Shown here in pieces: positions 34,050 to 47,464 of a stretch of DNA of 64,000 bases. Position 1 is the stretch's first letter, and the number at the start of each line of letters is the position of its first letter. This DNA is from Vicia villosa (taxonomy: Eukaryota; Streptophyta; Magnoliopsida; Fabales; Fabaceae). A program made the position numbers and the translations under genes. Below the pieces are notes generated by a model that saw only the letters and a list, made by a program, of their open reading frames with translations, was not told the origin of the DNA and made no database searches. The stretch lies in the NCBI RefSeq assembly GCF_029867415.1, contig NW_026704998.1:620001-684000 (forward strand). Direction: 5' to 3'.

Positions 34050-35726
34050 TAAAAATGCATGTGACATCTCTCAATCAAGATATCTTAGGAGGCTTACACA
34101 ACAGGAACTGAATTCTTCAAGAATAATTTACATGAGATATTGATCACTAGTAAAGGTAACATATGTCATTGAAGGCATTAGAATTACGTGACAAACTCAT
34201 GAACATATGAAGTCAAATCACTAACCAAGATTTAACTTATTTGGAACGTGCCTATTTTGAATTTTCATTTAAATCAAGGGAGGATCGCAACAAAATTTGG
34301 TGTGTAGGAACGTGAAATGTTAAGCCCTCACTCTTGTGATTGTCTGCATGGACATTAGATTTTAAACCTCAAAATTTAAAGATTTTACATGCTTAAGGGT
34401 GACTGAGGATGCATGGTTTGCCCTTAGAATATTGGAAACTAACTGTTTTATTTGCAATTACTTTTGGTATTGACACTCCCTTACCAATTGACGAGCTTAC
34501 AAGAAAAGGAACATAGGGAAATTTTGCATGTTTTTAAATAAATCTTAACATGTGAGATACTCTCCTTAATTAATTTTTGGAGAAGCGAGAGGGTTATGTG
34601 TTTTTAGTTAAATTAGAATATGAGAGTTTACCTCTTTTTTGTGATCATTGTGTGTGTGTGTGTGCGCGCGTGCGCGCGTGCGTGTGCATGCGTTGGTGAT
34701 AGTGTTGTTAAACATTGGAACTTGAAAGGTAAAAATGTTGATAAACCTTTAATTAAATAACTTATAAGATACACGGCCTAAACTTCCAAACACACTATAC
34801 TAGTTAATGACAACGTCAAGGACATGGAGAATGTTGAATCTGTAAAAACTATAGTGAAAGACATGGTGAATGAAGACTCTACAGATTTGAATAATGAAGA
34901 AAACCATAATCTTGAAAATGACATAAAGAATGATGGCTTTGTTGTGACCATTCAGGGGGAGAATTAGGTTAATGCTAATGAGTATCATTTATTAGAAACA
35001 AGATCTCTGGATGAAGAAGAAAGAAATATTAGTAGTGACTGCTAATGATTTGAATGAGAATTTGGTGTTTGAGAGATAAATGAATGATGAAAGAAGGGAA
35101 AAACCTAATCTCGATTCAGTGGTTATTGAAAATGGTGGACATAATTAAGTGTGATATCTCTTTGATGGTTTTCAGTTAGAGAAGTATAATAACTTGTTGG
35201 GTGATGAAAATAATCCTCCTAAGTCACATCAGCAAATATTTACTTTGGTTAAGAAAAATGGTACAGGAAAGAAACTTAACCTATAATGGAAATAAAAAAC
35301 TGAGCCATGTAGAGTAAACACAACACCACTCAATGAAAGCCATTTATTATAATGCTAGAGGAGTAGAAAGCCTTGATACAAGGATGAATATTAAAAGTCT
35401 TTGTAACCAAAGAAAGTCTAACTTATTTTTGATTGCCGAACCAATGATTATGTATGCTTATTTCCCTACTAAGTCTCTTGAACAAATAATATTTTTTAAT
35501 TGAGTTTTAAAAATAAATATATCCAAACCTATGGATATTTGTACAATAGATATGAATTTCTCTATGTTGAGTTTGTCTATACAACATGTAACTTTTTCTA
35601 TATACGTAAATCAAACTAAATTATCCATCACAGATGTATATGGAAATAATTCTCCTATAGTTTAAATACATTAATGGAATAAACTACCTAATCTTATGTG
35701 GTTCTATGCACTTATAGGTATATAGT
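34050..35726 (+). pseudogene. L1-type LINE relic (ORF1 and start of ORF2)
   Basis: The ORF1 (DUF4283-type) signature is read across stops: LERAYFEFSFKSREDRNKIW (34240-34300), then HGLPLEYWKLTVLFAI (about 34412) and REGYVFLVKLEYESLPLFCD (34587-34646), the stretch leading into the zinc knuckle. ORF2 starts MKAIYYNARGVESLDTRMNI (35334-35393) and continues SNLFLIAEPMIM, the N terminus of the apurinic-type endonuclease. It is cut at about 35727 by the Sirevirus relic. Confidence 0.75.
34649..34692. repeat. Alternating purine-pyrimidine tract (TG/CG)n
   Basis: Forty-four bases of unbroken purine-pyrimidine alternation, (TG)n then mixed CG and TG steps ending GTGTGCATGCG. It begins at the TGT codon of the LINE ORF1 zinc knuckle. 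Such tracts can adopt Z-DNA. Confidence 0.85.
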
Positions 35727-38250
35727 TGATAATCATTCTAACAACGTTCCTAATATTTTGATGATGACAACACGAATGATTACTGAAGTTTGTAGTAATA
35801 GATTTATAACTATCTATTGATGATGAATAAACTTGAAGACATCTCAAACCACATCAACAAGCATACTCAAGATTCCTATAAAATGCTTATATGATCGATG
35901 CATCTGGAAAAGGATTGTGAAAGCCTCATAGTTGTGAAGGAGAAGATGGTGAAAGCTTGTCTGGTGTGTCTGTTTGAGTGACTAGAGTTTTATGAAAGTA
36001 GGAGAGTAAATCCTAAGATACTAAGGAAACTTACACACACTTAAAATCTATTTTGAACCTCTTCTTTAACTACCAAAACTTCCAAAATTGTTTTCAAGCA
36101 TGAGCCACCTGATTAGGAAATTGTGAGCTTCTTTTGAAGCATTTTTTGAACTACTCAATTCATTGGGACTTTAAGCCAATAGATTAGAAGAGGCCAAATT
36201 AATTATATACTCGATTATAATAGTTTCTTAATGATTGTATATGACTCTTTATCTAAACTTTCCAAAATAGGAAAGTATAATATTTATGTTACCCAATTGA
36301 TTGGATTAAGGGCCAAATCGTTTGGGCCATTAAAATTAACCATGGAACTTTTACTTTTTTAGGTTTATCTTCTTATATATAAAGGAGGTTCCTCTCCTCC
36401 ACATTTAACACCTGAATTCCAAATTTCTTTATTTCTTTGGAAATTATTTCTTTTCTTTCTCTCTCTCTAAATATGTTGTCTTTCACCTAAGTTGCCTTAG
36501 TGCCATGTGAGTGAAAATTACTTGTGAGGAAGAATTTGTCTTGGTGACGTGCCATTGTTATTGATCTAAAGAGTGCGATATTCTTGATAAATCGAGTCTG
36601 GTTCTTGAGATTAACCAGACTTAAAATTTCTGTTTGATTCTAGAACTTAGCTTGGAAAAGTTCTATTTAGTTATTGAGATTAGCCTGGAAATTCCCTAAT
36701 CGGTTTGTTAGCTAAACCTGGGTAAAAGCTTTGTGTTTGGTTGGGGACAAGCCTTTGTAAAAATCTCTTTATCTACTTTTATTGAAGGTCTATGGGCATA
36801 TCCTGTAAATGCTCAAGTTTATAGTCAAAATCTCAAGAAGATCTCTTCGGGATAGGAGTAGGCAAATGTTTGGCTGAACCTGGATAAATCACTAGTACCC
36901 TCTCTCTAAACCCTTATCTCTTAAATTCTTCCATTTAATTTATTGTTTTTATTTTCAGCTGTTTGTTTTAATCTTATCTTATAGAATACTAACATAATTC
37001 ATTTTTAAGTAATAAAACGTTAAATTTAATCACGGATCATGAATATCACAATTCACCCCCTCTCATGCTTGGAGTCACTAGTTGAAAAAATGACATTAGA
37101 GCCTAACTCATGTAAAAGACTAATTGCCCCAGGAGGAAAAATGACTTCAAGTTATCAAATTAACAAACATCCATCCTTTGTGGTAAAAGAAAATGAAGTT
37201 TTTCATAGAAGGAACGAATCAGGGTACTTGGAAAGCTTTAAAGGAAGGTCTATTAATTGTTCCTACAAACAAAGTTAATGGTGTTGTAAAAAACAAAATT
37301 GAAAAGAGTTAGACAAAAAATGATAAAGAAATGTGTAGCTTAGTTTGAAGGCAAAAGTTGTTATCACTACCGCTCTCGGTCTTGATGTGTTTTTTAGAGT
37401 TTCTCTATGTGAGACTGCAAAAGAAATGCGAGACATCATCCAAATTTCTCGTGAAGGAATTACCGAGGTAAAGAGGGCAAGGTTAAGCATATTAACTCAC
37501 AAGTATGAAGTTTTCATAATGACAACCTAAAGAGAACATAAATCAGATGCAAGCGCAGTTTACCCATATTATGAGTTATATGAGAACTCTAGGAAAAACA
37601 TTTTCAAATGAGGGACTAGTTGTGAAAATTCTTAGACTCTTGAATTGTAGTTGGTAACATAAAGTTAATGTAATTTGTGAATCTAGGGATCCATCAATTA
37701 TAGACACACACACATTTTTTGGAAAGTTGTAGGAACATGAGATGGAGCTAAAAAGTCTTGCCAATGACAAAGAAGATGCCAAGAAGAATAAGGAAAATAT
37801 TGTACTAAAGGCTACTAACATCAAAGATATGGAATCAGGAGATGAAGACTGTCAAAGTGAAGCTAACAAATTTGCAGGAACATGAGATGAGGCTAACAAA
37901 TTCATAAAACTTATGTTTCAAAATTCAAGGAGTTCCTAAGGCACGAAAAACAAAGTCCCTAAGAGAAAATTGAAGAAAAACATTCCTTCATTCCCAAATG
38001 CCATCAATGCGGAAAATGAAGGGCACGAAAGACCAAATTGCCTTAAAAATTAGAGAAGATCCAAGAAACTACAAAAAAGAAGTTAAGAGAGCCTAGAGAT
38101 GTTGGGATGACAATGGTGTGGCCAAGGAAGAAAAACATGTGTCTCGTGTCAAATCATGAAGAAGATGAGGTAACATTTTCTTTGTCTTATTATGATTTTT
38201 TTGAATTTGTAAGAAGCTAACCAAAAAAAAAAAAAAGCAAATTGGAACAA
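35727..38250 (+). pseudogene. Sirevirus relic: one LTR plus broken gag
   Basis: The LTR starts TGATAATCATTC at about 35727 and ends near 37087 after the typical ACAATTCACCCCCTCTCATG. A decayed primer-binding site (GACATTAGAGCC, about 37093-37104) follows. The gag traces are ITTALGLDVFFRVSLCETAK (37360-37419), TEVKRARLSILTHKYEVF, a degenerate CHQCGK knuckle near 38000 and Lys-rich segments, across many stops and frameshifts. The right end is unclear and no pol remains. It lies inside the LINE relic. Confidence 0.75.
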
Positions 38251-38572
38251 ATTGTCTCCATATTCAAATTTGTCTTTTTTTTTTTAGATTTATTTTTGGA
38301 GATATTTTTGGCCTAGTCCCTGTCTTTTTGTGGTCTTATTCTTCTTTTTAAACATATTGTCCTTATTTAAAAAAACTTAATTCACAAAACATGAATTTTT
38401 ACAAATAAAAAAACTAGTTTTTTTACAAATAAAAAAACTAGTTGATATGAAATCCAAACTATAAATTACCATAGACAATATAAGAAAACAATTCAAAGGT
38501 GTGATATAGAATCGAAATTACCAAACTTGGATTATTGTACCTTATTCGACTTAAAGACATTCCAATTCTATA

Positions 38573-38819
38573 CTCCCTCCGTCCCACAATGAGTGACCCA
38601 TTTAGAATAATACGATGTCCCAAAATGAATGACCCATTTCAATTTCCAATACACTTTTTCCAATTTTACCCTCTAATTAATAAAAAGTTCACCATTTTCA
38701 ATACATGATAAGGGTACTATAGTAAAAATAATATTATCTCTCTTACTTTTTTACACTTTTTTTAATTTGTGTGAAATGGTGTGCTGGATCACTCATTGTG
38801 GGACGGAGGACGGAGGGAG
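38573..38819. mobile_element. Stowaway-like MITE
   Basis: The 247-bp element has inverted ends CTCCCTCCGTCCCACAATGA and TCATTGTGGGACGGAGG...GAGGGAG, with TA duplicated on both sides (38571-38572 and 38820-38821). It is a different subfamily from the 6717-6985 element. Confidence 0.88.
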
Positions 38820-39478
38820 TATTATTACACATGTCATACTAAACAATCCAATCATATATAAAATACAAGTCACCTAATTTTATTTTATTTTAACATATTG
38901 CACTAAATGAACATCCTTACTATAAAACTTGTCGATTATATTCAACTCTTTTGAACCAAACACATACTCAAAAATCTTAATCAGAAAAAATCAAACTCTA
39001 ATATACCACAAAAGACATAAGGAAGAAATTCAACAGTAAGATAAAAAAATCTAAATCTTTTAACTTTGATTCACATAACTTATTTTACACCAACTTATAC
39101 TCAGAAATTCAAATTTGGAGAAATTTCAACTCTAAATAATTACATATATCATAACGTGTGAGAAAAAGAAATTGATGAAAAAAAAAATCAAAACAACAAA
39201 AAAGTTCAACAAAAGGTAACATAATTTTTGCTAGACATACCCGATAAGCATCTAAGCATCGTCTCTAGAACATGCCTGTTTTTTTCTTCAAAGAAGTTGG
39301 TGATTATAATCATAACCTAGGATGCGTGCAAGTTGATGATTTTTTTGAATGTGTTGTTGATATGAAATAATATTTGAATTTGAATAAATTTATTCTTTCA
39401 TCTTGAATTATAATTTTTTTTATTATACATATGAATTATTTCAATAATATATTTGATTTTTTTTTATATTTTTTTTAA
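38820..39478. other. AT-rich intergenic DNA, nothing recognised
   Basis: No coding frame, repeat array or transposon terminus was supported. Confidence 0.4.
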
Positions 39479-39994
39479 GGTTAAATATGTTTTTGGTCCT
39501 TATAAATATCTCAAATTTTATTTTTAGTCCCTATTAAAAAAGACATATTTTGGTCCTCATAAAATTATTATGCACGTAGTTTTAGTCCTCAGTGTTAAAT
39601 CAATATGTAATTTTGAATGATTATTTTACAGACATATTTAGAACGTTATAAAAAAATTCTTAAAAAAAAAAACTCAAAATTTGATTTCCCAGTGAAAATT
39701 TGCATTACTTTTATCATTATCTTTTGAAATTTAAAAAATTCATATTTAGTTATTCTCAATTTAAAAAATTCTATAATTTAGTAAAGAAATATTTTATAAT
39801 ATTCTAAACACGTATGAAAACAATAATTCAAAATATAAAAATTTTAAGGGTAACTAAACTGTTTTCAAAATTTTAAAAAATAACAGAGAATAAAACTGCA
39901 TGCATAAATTTTTTATAGAAACTAAAATATGTCATTTTTAAGAGGGATTAAAAATGAAATTTGAGATATTTATAAGGGCAAAACATACTTAATC
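39479..39994. mobile_element. Mutator-like inverted-repeat element, copy 2
   Basis: GGTTAAATATGTTTTTGGTC on the left mirrors GCAAAACATACTTAATC on the right, and both arms continue with GTCCCTATTAAAAA-type motifs. The possible flanking duplication TTTTTTTAA/TTTTTTTAT is imperfect and low-complexity. The interior matches the copy at 49049-49565 rather than the larger one at 7060-7905. Confidence 0.8.
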
Positions 39995-41388
39995 TTTTTT
40001 TATTCTATTTGTAACTTTATTGAACATTTTATACTCATTTAGAAAACATAACTTTTATTATCTTTTAAAAATTTGTATGTTTATTTAAAATTAATAGTAT
40101 TTTGAAAAGAATATAATCTTTTGGAATAGAAATTTTAAAATAAGAGATCGTAAGCAAATGAGATTTTCAAATTTGAATTAAAAATTTTCTTAAGAATATT
40201 TATGAAAAACATTCGGAAATTTTAAATAAAATAAGAAGGAAATGTGCAAGGAAATGATATTTTGGAATAAATTTTTTTCATGTAATTTCTAATTTTTCTA
40301 GTATATACTTAACGTTATTTATCTTAATTTAATTTTATCATAATATTTATGGTTTCCAAATTTATTGATTTTTTAAAACTTATCAGGAAAAAACTTATAT
40401 TGTTAAATATTTTATCCATTAGTTTCAAAAACATTATTTTCAAAATAATTTGAGGAACATATCATTAAATTGATTATTTTAATTAAATATTTTTAATGAA
40501 CAAAGTTTCAATCAAAATATTTGATTTTATAAATTTTCAAACTTTTCGTTTTCAATAAAAAATAGCAAATTAAATATTATGCGTTTTTCAATTAAAATTC
40601 TGAAAATTTTATAAATAAATATAAAAATATAAACTTTTTTAATCTTAAAATATTTCGAGAACTAAATTGCAGGAAAGTTTTTTTAATAATTAAAATTTAA
40701 TATTTTCTTGAGTATTAAATTCCTAAGAAAATATTAATTTGTTCTTTAAGACATTTCTGAGAACAAGTGTCAAATTTTTTGGAAAAATTAATTCTTAAAC
40801 TGTCACTACTAGGCCACACACGCACATAATTACAGTTTTTGTATCTTTATTTTATTTCAATTATAACAAATAATTTTTTTAATTATAAATATATTCAAAC
40901 AATTTTATAACTTCGTTACACAATTTTTCACTTTAAAATTTGTTTATTTAACATATTATTTATAACATGTAATAAATTATCATATTAATATTTTTATAAA
41001 TTTTAAAAATAAGACATATAAATTACACTTTACCCAAAAAAAATGGTCAATGAAAAAGGGAGATTTTTTATTCATAAAATATAGTCAAAACAAGTACTCA
41101 TAAAAAAGATATAGTCAAAACAATGAGTATTTTAATTTAGTTAAGAAAAACAATCAGTCATTTAAAAATTTTAAATTTAGATATATTATATATTAAACCT
41201 CACATGAAACCAGTTACTTTACTATATATATCTTTATAATATAAATATTAATCTTTGACTTTTTTTTTACTACAAATTCCTTGGTTTTTTCCATCTTTTA
41301 TATATATGAACAACTTTTTTTTTGTTGTCTATATATATGAGCAACTAGCACATACTAATATTAACTTATTATTATTAACTAATATAGC
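39995..41388. other. AT-rich region upstream of the TBL gene
   Basis: No gene seen. A TATA-like ACTATATATATC at 41221-41232, about 160 bp before the TBL start codon, is a candidate core promoter. Confidence 0.4.
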
Positions 41389-43052
41389 ATGGGTTCCAAT
41401 GTTCATAACTTGTTTTTTCTTTCTCTGTTTGGTCTAGCTCTTCTTATGTCCATGCACCAAGTAAGAGCAAAACAACTAAATAGTTGTAATTTGTTCTCTG
41501 GAAGTTGGGTGATTGATAATTCTTCAAAACCTCTACTCTATGACTCTTCAACCTGTCCCTTTCTAGAATCTCAATTTGATTGTAAAAAGTTTGGAAGAAA
41601 AGACACTGAGTATCTTAAATATTCTTGGAAGCCAGATTCATGTTCCTTACCAAGGTAGTGTATATAGTGTAGTGTTCATATTTATTAAAATCTTCTGTCA
41701 TGTAAGATCTGTGCGTTTGTACGAGGAAGTTCATTCACAACTTACATCATTCGATAAGGTTTCATTGTTACTATAATAATATATAATTGTTATTATAAAA
41801 TTATTAATAATTATGAATATTTAAAAATAAATATGTAACAAATCACCAGCATGATAAATCCGATATGTTTTCTAGTGAACATGTTTTTGTGTTGTGTAGG
41901 TTCGATGGAAAGGATTTCTTGAACAAATGGAGGGGTAAGAAGATAATGTTTGTAGGTGATTCATTGAGTCTAAACATGTGGGAATCGTTATCCTGTATGA
42001 TTCATGCATCTGTACCAAATGTTGCTACAACCTTTTCAAAGAAAGATCCATTATCAACTGTGATCTTTAAGGTAATAGTTTTTTATTTTATTATCTTGTG
42101 TTTCATATTGTACTATATACCAACAAGCAACAATTGGTTTAGTAACTGGCTTAATAAATTGTTTGGCCTAAAGCAAACATTAAAAAAAGATTTTTTAGGT
42201 TAGAAAAATCAAAATAATTTTAATTAAATATTTAAAAGGAACACCTGGTGATATTGTGTAGGACTATGGAGTGACCTTACATCTTTACCGCACACCATAT
42301 TTGGTGGACATTATCAAGGAAAATGTTGGGCAAGTGCTTACGCTGAATTCCATAAAAGCTGGTGATGCATGGATTGGCATGGACATGTTGATCTTCAACT
42401 CATGGCATTGGTGGATCCACACTGGAAAATCACAAAAGTATTGTTTCAGTCTACAACAGGATTCTTCTATTTCATTTTTGTTTTTTTTTTACTCAAGCTT
42501 AATGGTTGTTGATGTTTGTTACATTCAGATGGGATTACATTAGAGATGGTTCCAAACTAGTGAGGAACATGGATCGGTTGGATGCATTTTATAAAGGATT
42601 AACCACTTGGGCTAACTGGGTTGATGCGAATGTTGATCCTACCAAAACTAAACTTTTTTTCCAAGGAATTTCGCCTACTCATTATCTGTACGTAACTCTT
42701 ACATTCTTATATTTTATAAGATTCTCCGAAACAAATTTAATGATTCTCGTTTCTTCTTGAATCTAGAGGCAAGGATTGGAATGAACCGAATAATACATGT
42801 AACGGAGAAGTTGAACCGATACTCGGGCCAAAATATCCTACGCCTCTACCTCCTGCAACTGATGTAGTGAACAAAGTGTTGAAGAACATGAAGAAGCAGG
42901 TTTATCTGCTTGATATAACACTTCTCTCACAGTTAAGAAAAGATGCACACCCTTCTGTCAATACTGAGAGTCATAGTAATGACTGCAGTCATTGGTGCCT
43001 ACCAGGACTACCAGATACTTGGAACATACTCCTAAATGCAGCTCTAACTTAG
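41389..43052 (+). CDS. TRICHOME BIREFRINGENCE-LIKE (TBL) protein, five exons
   Basis: Exons 41389-41654, 41900-42071, 42262-42437, 42529-42687 and 42767-43052 join with GT-AG introns into 352 codons without a stop. A hydrophobic signal or anchor ([15 protein letters not shown], about residues 8-22) precedes the TBL domain ([43 protein letters not shown]). The esterase-like domain has the GDS motif [10 protein letters not shown] (residues 107-116) and the DxxH motif [15 protein letters not shown] (from residue 330), both expected for activity. TBL proteins are Golgi enzymes that O-acetylate wall polysaccharides such as xylan or pectin; which substrate applies here is not visible. All key residues are present and the gene looks intact. 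Confidence 0.93.
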
Positions 43053-44491
43053 TGAAATTAGAGTATTATTATTAATTGTTTATGTTTGATAAATGAACCA
43101 AAAATTGCATAAGTAATAAAGGGATGAAATTAGGGAGGTTTGTTTAAAGTTGGTTTGAATGATAAATTACGAAATAAAAAGATTTTACACATGAGAATAG
43201 TTTGGAGTAGGAATTCCCTTTTTAATACTATTTAATAAAAAAATTATTTTAAATATCATAAGAGAATATTTTATTACTTCGATAAATTAGAAAATTAGAT
43301 TAATATCAATTCTTCAACTCAAATTTTCGAAAATTTTGACGTCATTTTAGAAGGAAAGTAAAATAAATAAAAGTAATAAAATATACTAGAAGAGTTACAT
43401 GATTAATAGTCTCATTTTTAAAATTTAATGCATAATTAATCTTCTATCTTCGATTATTCGGTTGATTCGTCTAGTTGAATCTAAAATCTCATTCTTGATT
43501 AAAAATAATAAGCAATGTAAAGTGAAAACTAATTTTTCAGTGGTTTTTCTGATAGAAACTTCAAATTCTTTTTAATACAATCATACTTAAGTCTCCTATC
43601 ATGATTTATCTATACTTACTGAAATTCTAAGAATAACTTGTCTAGAATTCCAAGAATAGCTTGATTGAGATGTTAAGAAAAGCATAACTGAGATTCTAAG
43701 AATAATTATGATTATATAGTATTATGAATTTGTTCTGAACATAATATGAACATAGGTGTTCAATTCTTGAATGTGAGAATATTTTTAGAATCTACCTTCA
43801 CATGTTAGTTTTAAGTTCGTGGCAATGTGGTAACCATAAAATTTGGATAGATATTCAACTTGGTAAGATTGGGGATACATATCCCACTTACCATGACTTA
43901 CTCATCTCGCGGTATAAATGGAGAATCCACTTAGCTACGGTGGATCATAATATTCTCCCTTGACCTTAAGTTATGATATAATAATATGTATTGTCATTTA
44001 AAAGTTTCAAATTTTCGGTACTTTTGTAAAAGTTTCTAGATTTTAATTAGAATTTTACTAATGGGATATAGGTTGTCTCAAATCACACTTCCAAACTCGC
44101 AAAAACTCAACTTTTTAATGGTATTTTTAGATTATACTTTTGACATGACTTGAATCAATCTCCATTATGGTTCTTGTTCAGCAAAACTGAACTGACTGAC
44201 TTAAAGCATAATATTCATACTCAAACGGAAACACTTTGAAGTATGCGCAATTGAAGAGGAGAGTTAAATATAAGACTAAAAACAAAGTAAAGCAAGCAAC
44301 AAAACCACATAAAGATCTTCCCTTGATGTAGCAGTGACATACAACTTCAAAAATTAACTAAAAAGCAGTACCAATATGGCTAAAGACCCTAAAAGTCTCA
44401 TATGTAAATGCAATAGGGGTTACAATGGTTACACTCATTTTTTCAATTATTTGGAATAATTCTTCCACTGTATCATTAAGGTGGTATAAGG
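43053..44491. other. Intergenic region after the TBL gene
   Basis: No gene or transposon terminus recognised. A possible near-repeat (CTGAAATTCTAAGAATAACTTG and related lines, 43617-43710) occurs three times with drift. Confidence 0.4.
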
Positions 44492-44738
44492 TAGAGGTGT
44501 CAATATGGGCTACCCGGCCCATATGGACCGGCCTATATGGGCTTCGGGCTTTTTAGGGTCGGGCTCAAAAAACTCATTTTTAAATGGGCTCTAATTTTAC
44601 TACCCAGGCCCGGCCCTGTCTGGGCTGTGGGCTACCCGGCCCTAAATGGGCTTCGGCCCTAAACGGGCCCATTTCTATAAAAAATTAAAATTTTCTCCTT
44701 ATTTTTGTAAGTAACCATATAATTGCATGCAAGAATAC

Positions 44739-44821
<83 letters not shown>

Positions 44822-45272
44822 TTTTATATCCAAAATTATAATTTCTAAATAATCCATATAAGTTAATAATGAAAATGTAAAACAACACATTAATTTAATT
44901 TAAACTATCCAAAATACATCACAAATTATATAATATAGCACAAATAATTAAATAACTTGTTCCAACAAATTTTAAGTTATAAATATTCATGACAATTATA
45001 ATTTTATGATAATTATAACAAGAAAATGTTATAAATTTTTATAATAATTATAATTAGGAAAGGATAAATTTTAATTATATTAAAAATATTAAATTTTTTC
45101 GGGCCGGTGGGCTACCCATGGCCCATACGGGCCGGCCCATATTTTTAGGGCTTTTTAGGGCCGGGCTAAAAAAGGCCCGGATGTAAATAGGCTCGAAAAA
45201 TGAGGCCCAGGCCCTAAAATTTTTCGGACCAGATGGGCCGGCCCATGGGCTTCGGCCCTTTTGATAGCTCTA
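44492..45272. mobile_element. hAT-type non-autonomous element with 8-bp duplication
   Basis: 781 bp. Inverted ends are TAGAGGTGTCAATATGGGC and, read inward from the right, TAGAGCTATCAAAAGGGCC. GTATAAGG is duplicated exactly (44484-44491 and 45273-45280), the 8-bp signature of hAT elements. GC-rich arms full of GGGCC/GGCCC motifs flank an AT-rich core with an (AT)n tract (44746-44818). It has no transposase. Confidence 0.9.
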
Positions 45273-45280
45273 GTATAAGG

Positions 45281-46614
45281 CATCCACCACATATTTGCCT
45301 CCTTTTTTAGGAGCATTCTCATTGGAGCTACGCTCGCTTCCCCATTATATCCTTGGTCACTTCGTTCGTTTTTAGAGTGCACAGTACAATATTTTATAAT
45401 GATGAAAAGATATAAATTCACGTCATCTGTCGGAGAACTAGAAAACTAGTTTTATTGTACCATGGACAACAAAAACAACTTAAGTTCAAAATTATTAGCA
45501 TCCACCGCATGACGCATAATACTAGAATGAAGATTTGTATTGTTACGGGTGCGTAGTCTTCAAATTACAATTAGAATCAGATATTGATTGTTGTCTATCC
45601 TTAAAATGTTAATGCATTTTGATTTTTTTGTTTGGTTTGGAGAGGTCCTCAAGGCTTTAGATTATACACATTAAACAAAAATGGAAAAAACAATTTGAAA
45701 AAAAGCTTTAAATGATAGAAAATAATTTAGTCTAATAATTGAAAAAAAAATCAATATAAAATAGTTCCCAACAACGTAGCTAATAACATAATATGATGCA
45801 AGCATATGGTATATTCAGAGTAATAAAGGTTTTGTTTCATTAGAACTAACTGATTTCGAGTTTTTCGTTTGATGTTTATTAACTAAAAAAATCATATTTT
45901 AGAGTTGGTAATTTTTTTTAGAAAGTAAATAAAAAAACTACCTAGGATAATGATTTCTATCTTTCAAACATACCAAGTAAAACAATGGCCTTAAACTATG
46001 TTTTAGAAAGTTTAAGCTTTCAAAGAAATATAAAAAATTATAGGTTGTATCTTCTTTGAAAACATATGGTTCTAAGTCATTGAATTTGAAGACTAACCAC
46101 TATAAGGCCCGTGTTCGTGGAAATGAAACTATCCGCTTCAATCTGCAGTTGAGAAGGAAGCTTGACCACTTCACTCTCAACAGTATTTTGGAGAAAACAC
46201 ACAAACATCTATATCTATTGTTTTGTAATATTTTGGTTAAAGGTCAACCACTATTTCCTTGTATAAAGGGGCTCTTTAATTTTCTATGTTTCAACTTTTA
46301 AAAATGTTTTGAAACTATTATTAAAATTGCCAGAAGTTTTTAAACCATGTTTTTCCAAACAACACAATTCAGCCCTCCTCTTGTGTGAACTAAAGAGATT
46401 TATAAACACTTGAATTTGACGACTTTTTTTTGGATGTGGGACTCTAAAATCATACAACATACATGCAACTCCTCTTGCCTTTCTCTCCATTACTTGATTA
46501 ATGCATTTCATCTTCACTATTACCTCCATGTCTCTATCACCATTACCAACACCACTCTGCCGACACTAATTGCTGCAGCCGACATAGCCATTCTACTGAC
46601 ACTAGTGGTTAGAA
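45281..46614. other. Intergenic region, nothing recognised
   Basis: Several short open frames exist but none has family features or consistent coding character. Confidence 0.4.
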
Positions 46615-46622
46615 GTTTCAAC

Positions 46623-47456
46623 CAGGCCCGGTCTTTGGGGAAGGCAACAAAGGCAGTTGCCTAAGACCTCTAATTTTAACCAGCCTCCATTTTTATATGT
46701 AAAAATATTAACTATTGGTACTTACTTTAAAAAATTAGTACTATGTATATATATCATTAAATTTTAGGTGGGCACAGTTTTGAGGTTCTATTATATTTAT
46801 TGTTGTGTGGTTGTCACTGTGCTCGCTCTTGTACATTTGTTTAATTGAGTTATAACTTAGTTTTATAGTCACTAGTGGTTAACAAATAATTTATTTTATT
46901 TGTTTATCTTTGTAAATTTTAATCTTGTATAATATTGTTATGTAGTTAGTATTTTATTTTGTTTTAAGTAACTAGTTACATTTTCAAAAATATTATTTTC
47001 CACTTTTTATTTAACAAATTTTTAGTCAACAATTTTATTTTGGCAAAACAATACATCTAGTATTTAAAATATATTGGTATGTAGAATAATATATTCAAAA
47101 TTAAGTTTTATAATTTTAATATTTTTCATTTAATCTTAGTTTATACTTTTTTTTTTATTTTTGTCTGCTGTGATATATTTATTGCTTTTTTTTTAAAGTA
47201 AAATCTCATCTTAAAATTTTGAATTGAAATGTTTAAAACACTACAAAAATAAAAGAAAGTAAAAATAAGTGAAAGTAGTTGAATCTTTAGAATCTATTAT
47301 ATTTCAAATTTTATTCAAATATTTTATTATGAATAAAAAGATGTTAAATAAACTATAAAAAAATTTAAATAGAAATATAATAATTTTATTCAAATATTTT
47401 ATAAATATTTTATTTTAAGATTTGCCTTAGGCCTCAACATGTGTTGGCCGGCCCTG
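46623..47456. mobile_element. hAT-type element (CAGGGCCGG family) with 8-bp duplication
   Basis: 834 bp. The left end is CAGGCCCGGTCTTTGG and the right end read inward is CAGGGCCGGCCAACAC. Both sides continue into GGCAA/CCTAAG-type motifs (TTGCCTAAGACCTC and TTTGCCTTAGGCCTC). GTTTCAAC is duplicated exactly at 46615-46622 and 47457-47464. The interior is AT-rich and non-coding. Confidence 0.88.
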
Positions 47457-47464
47457 GTTTCAAC

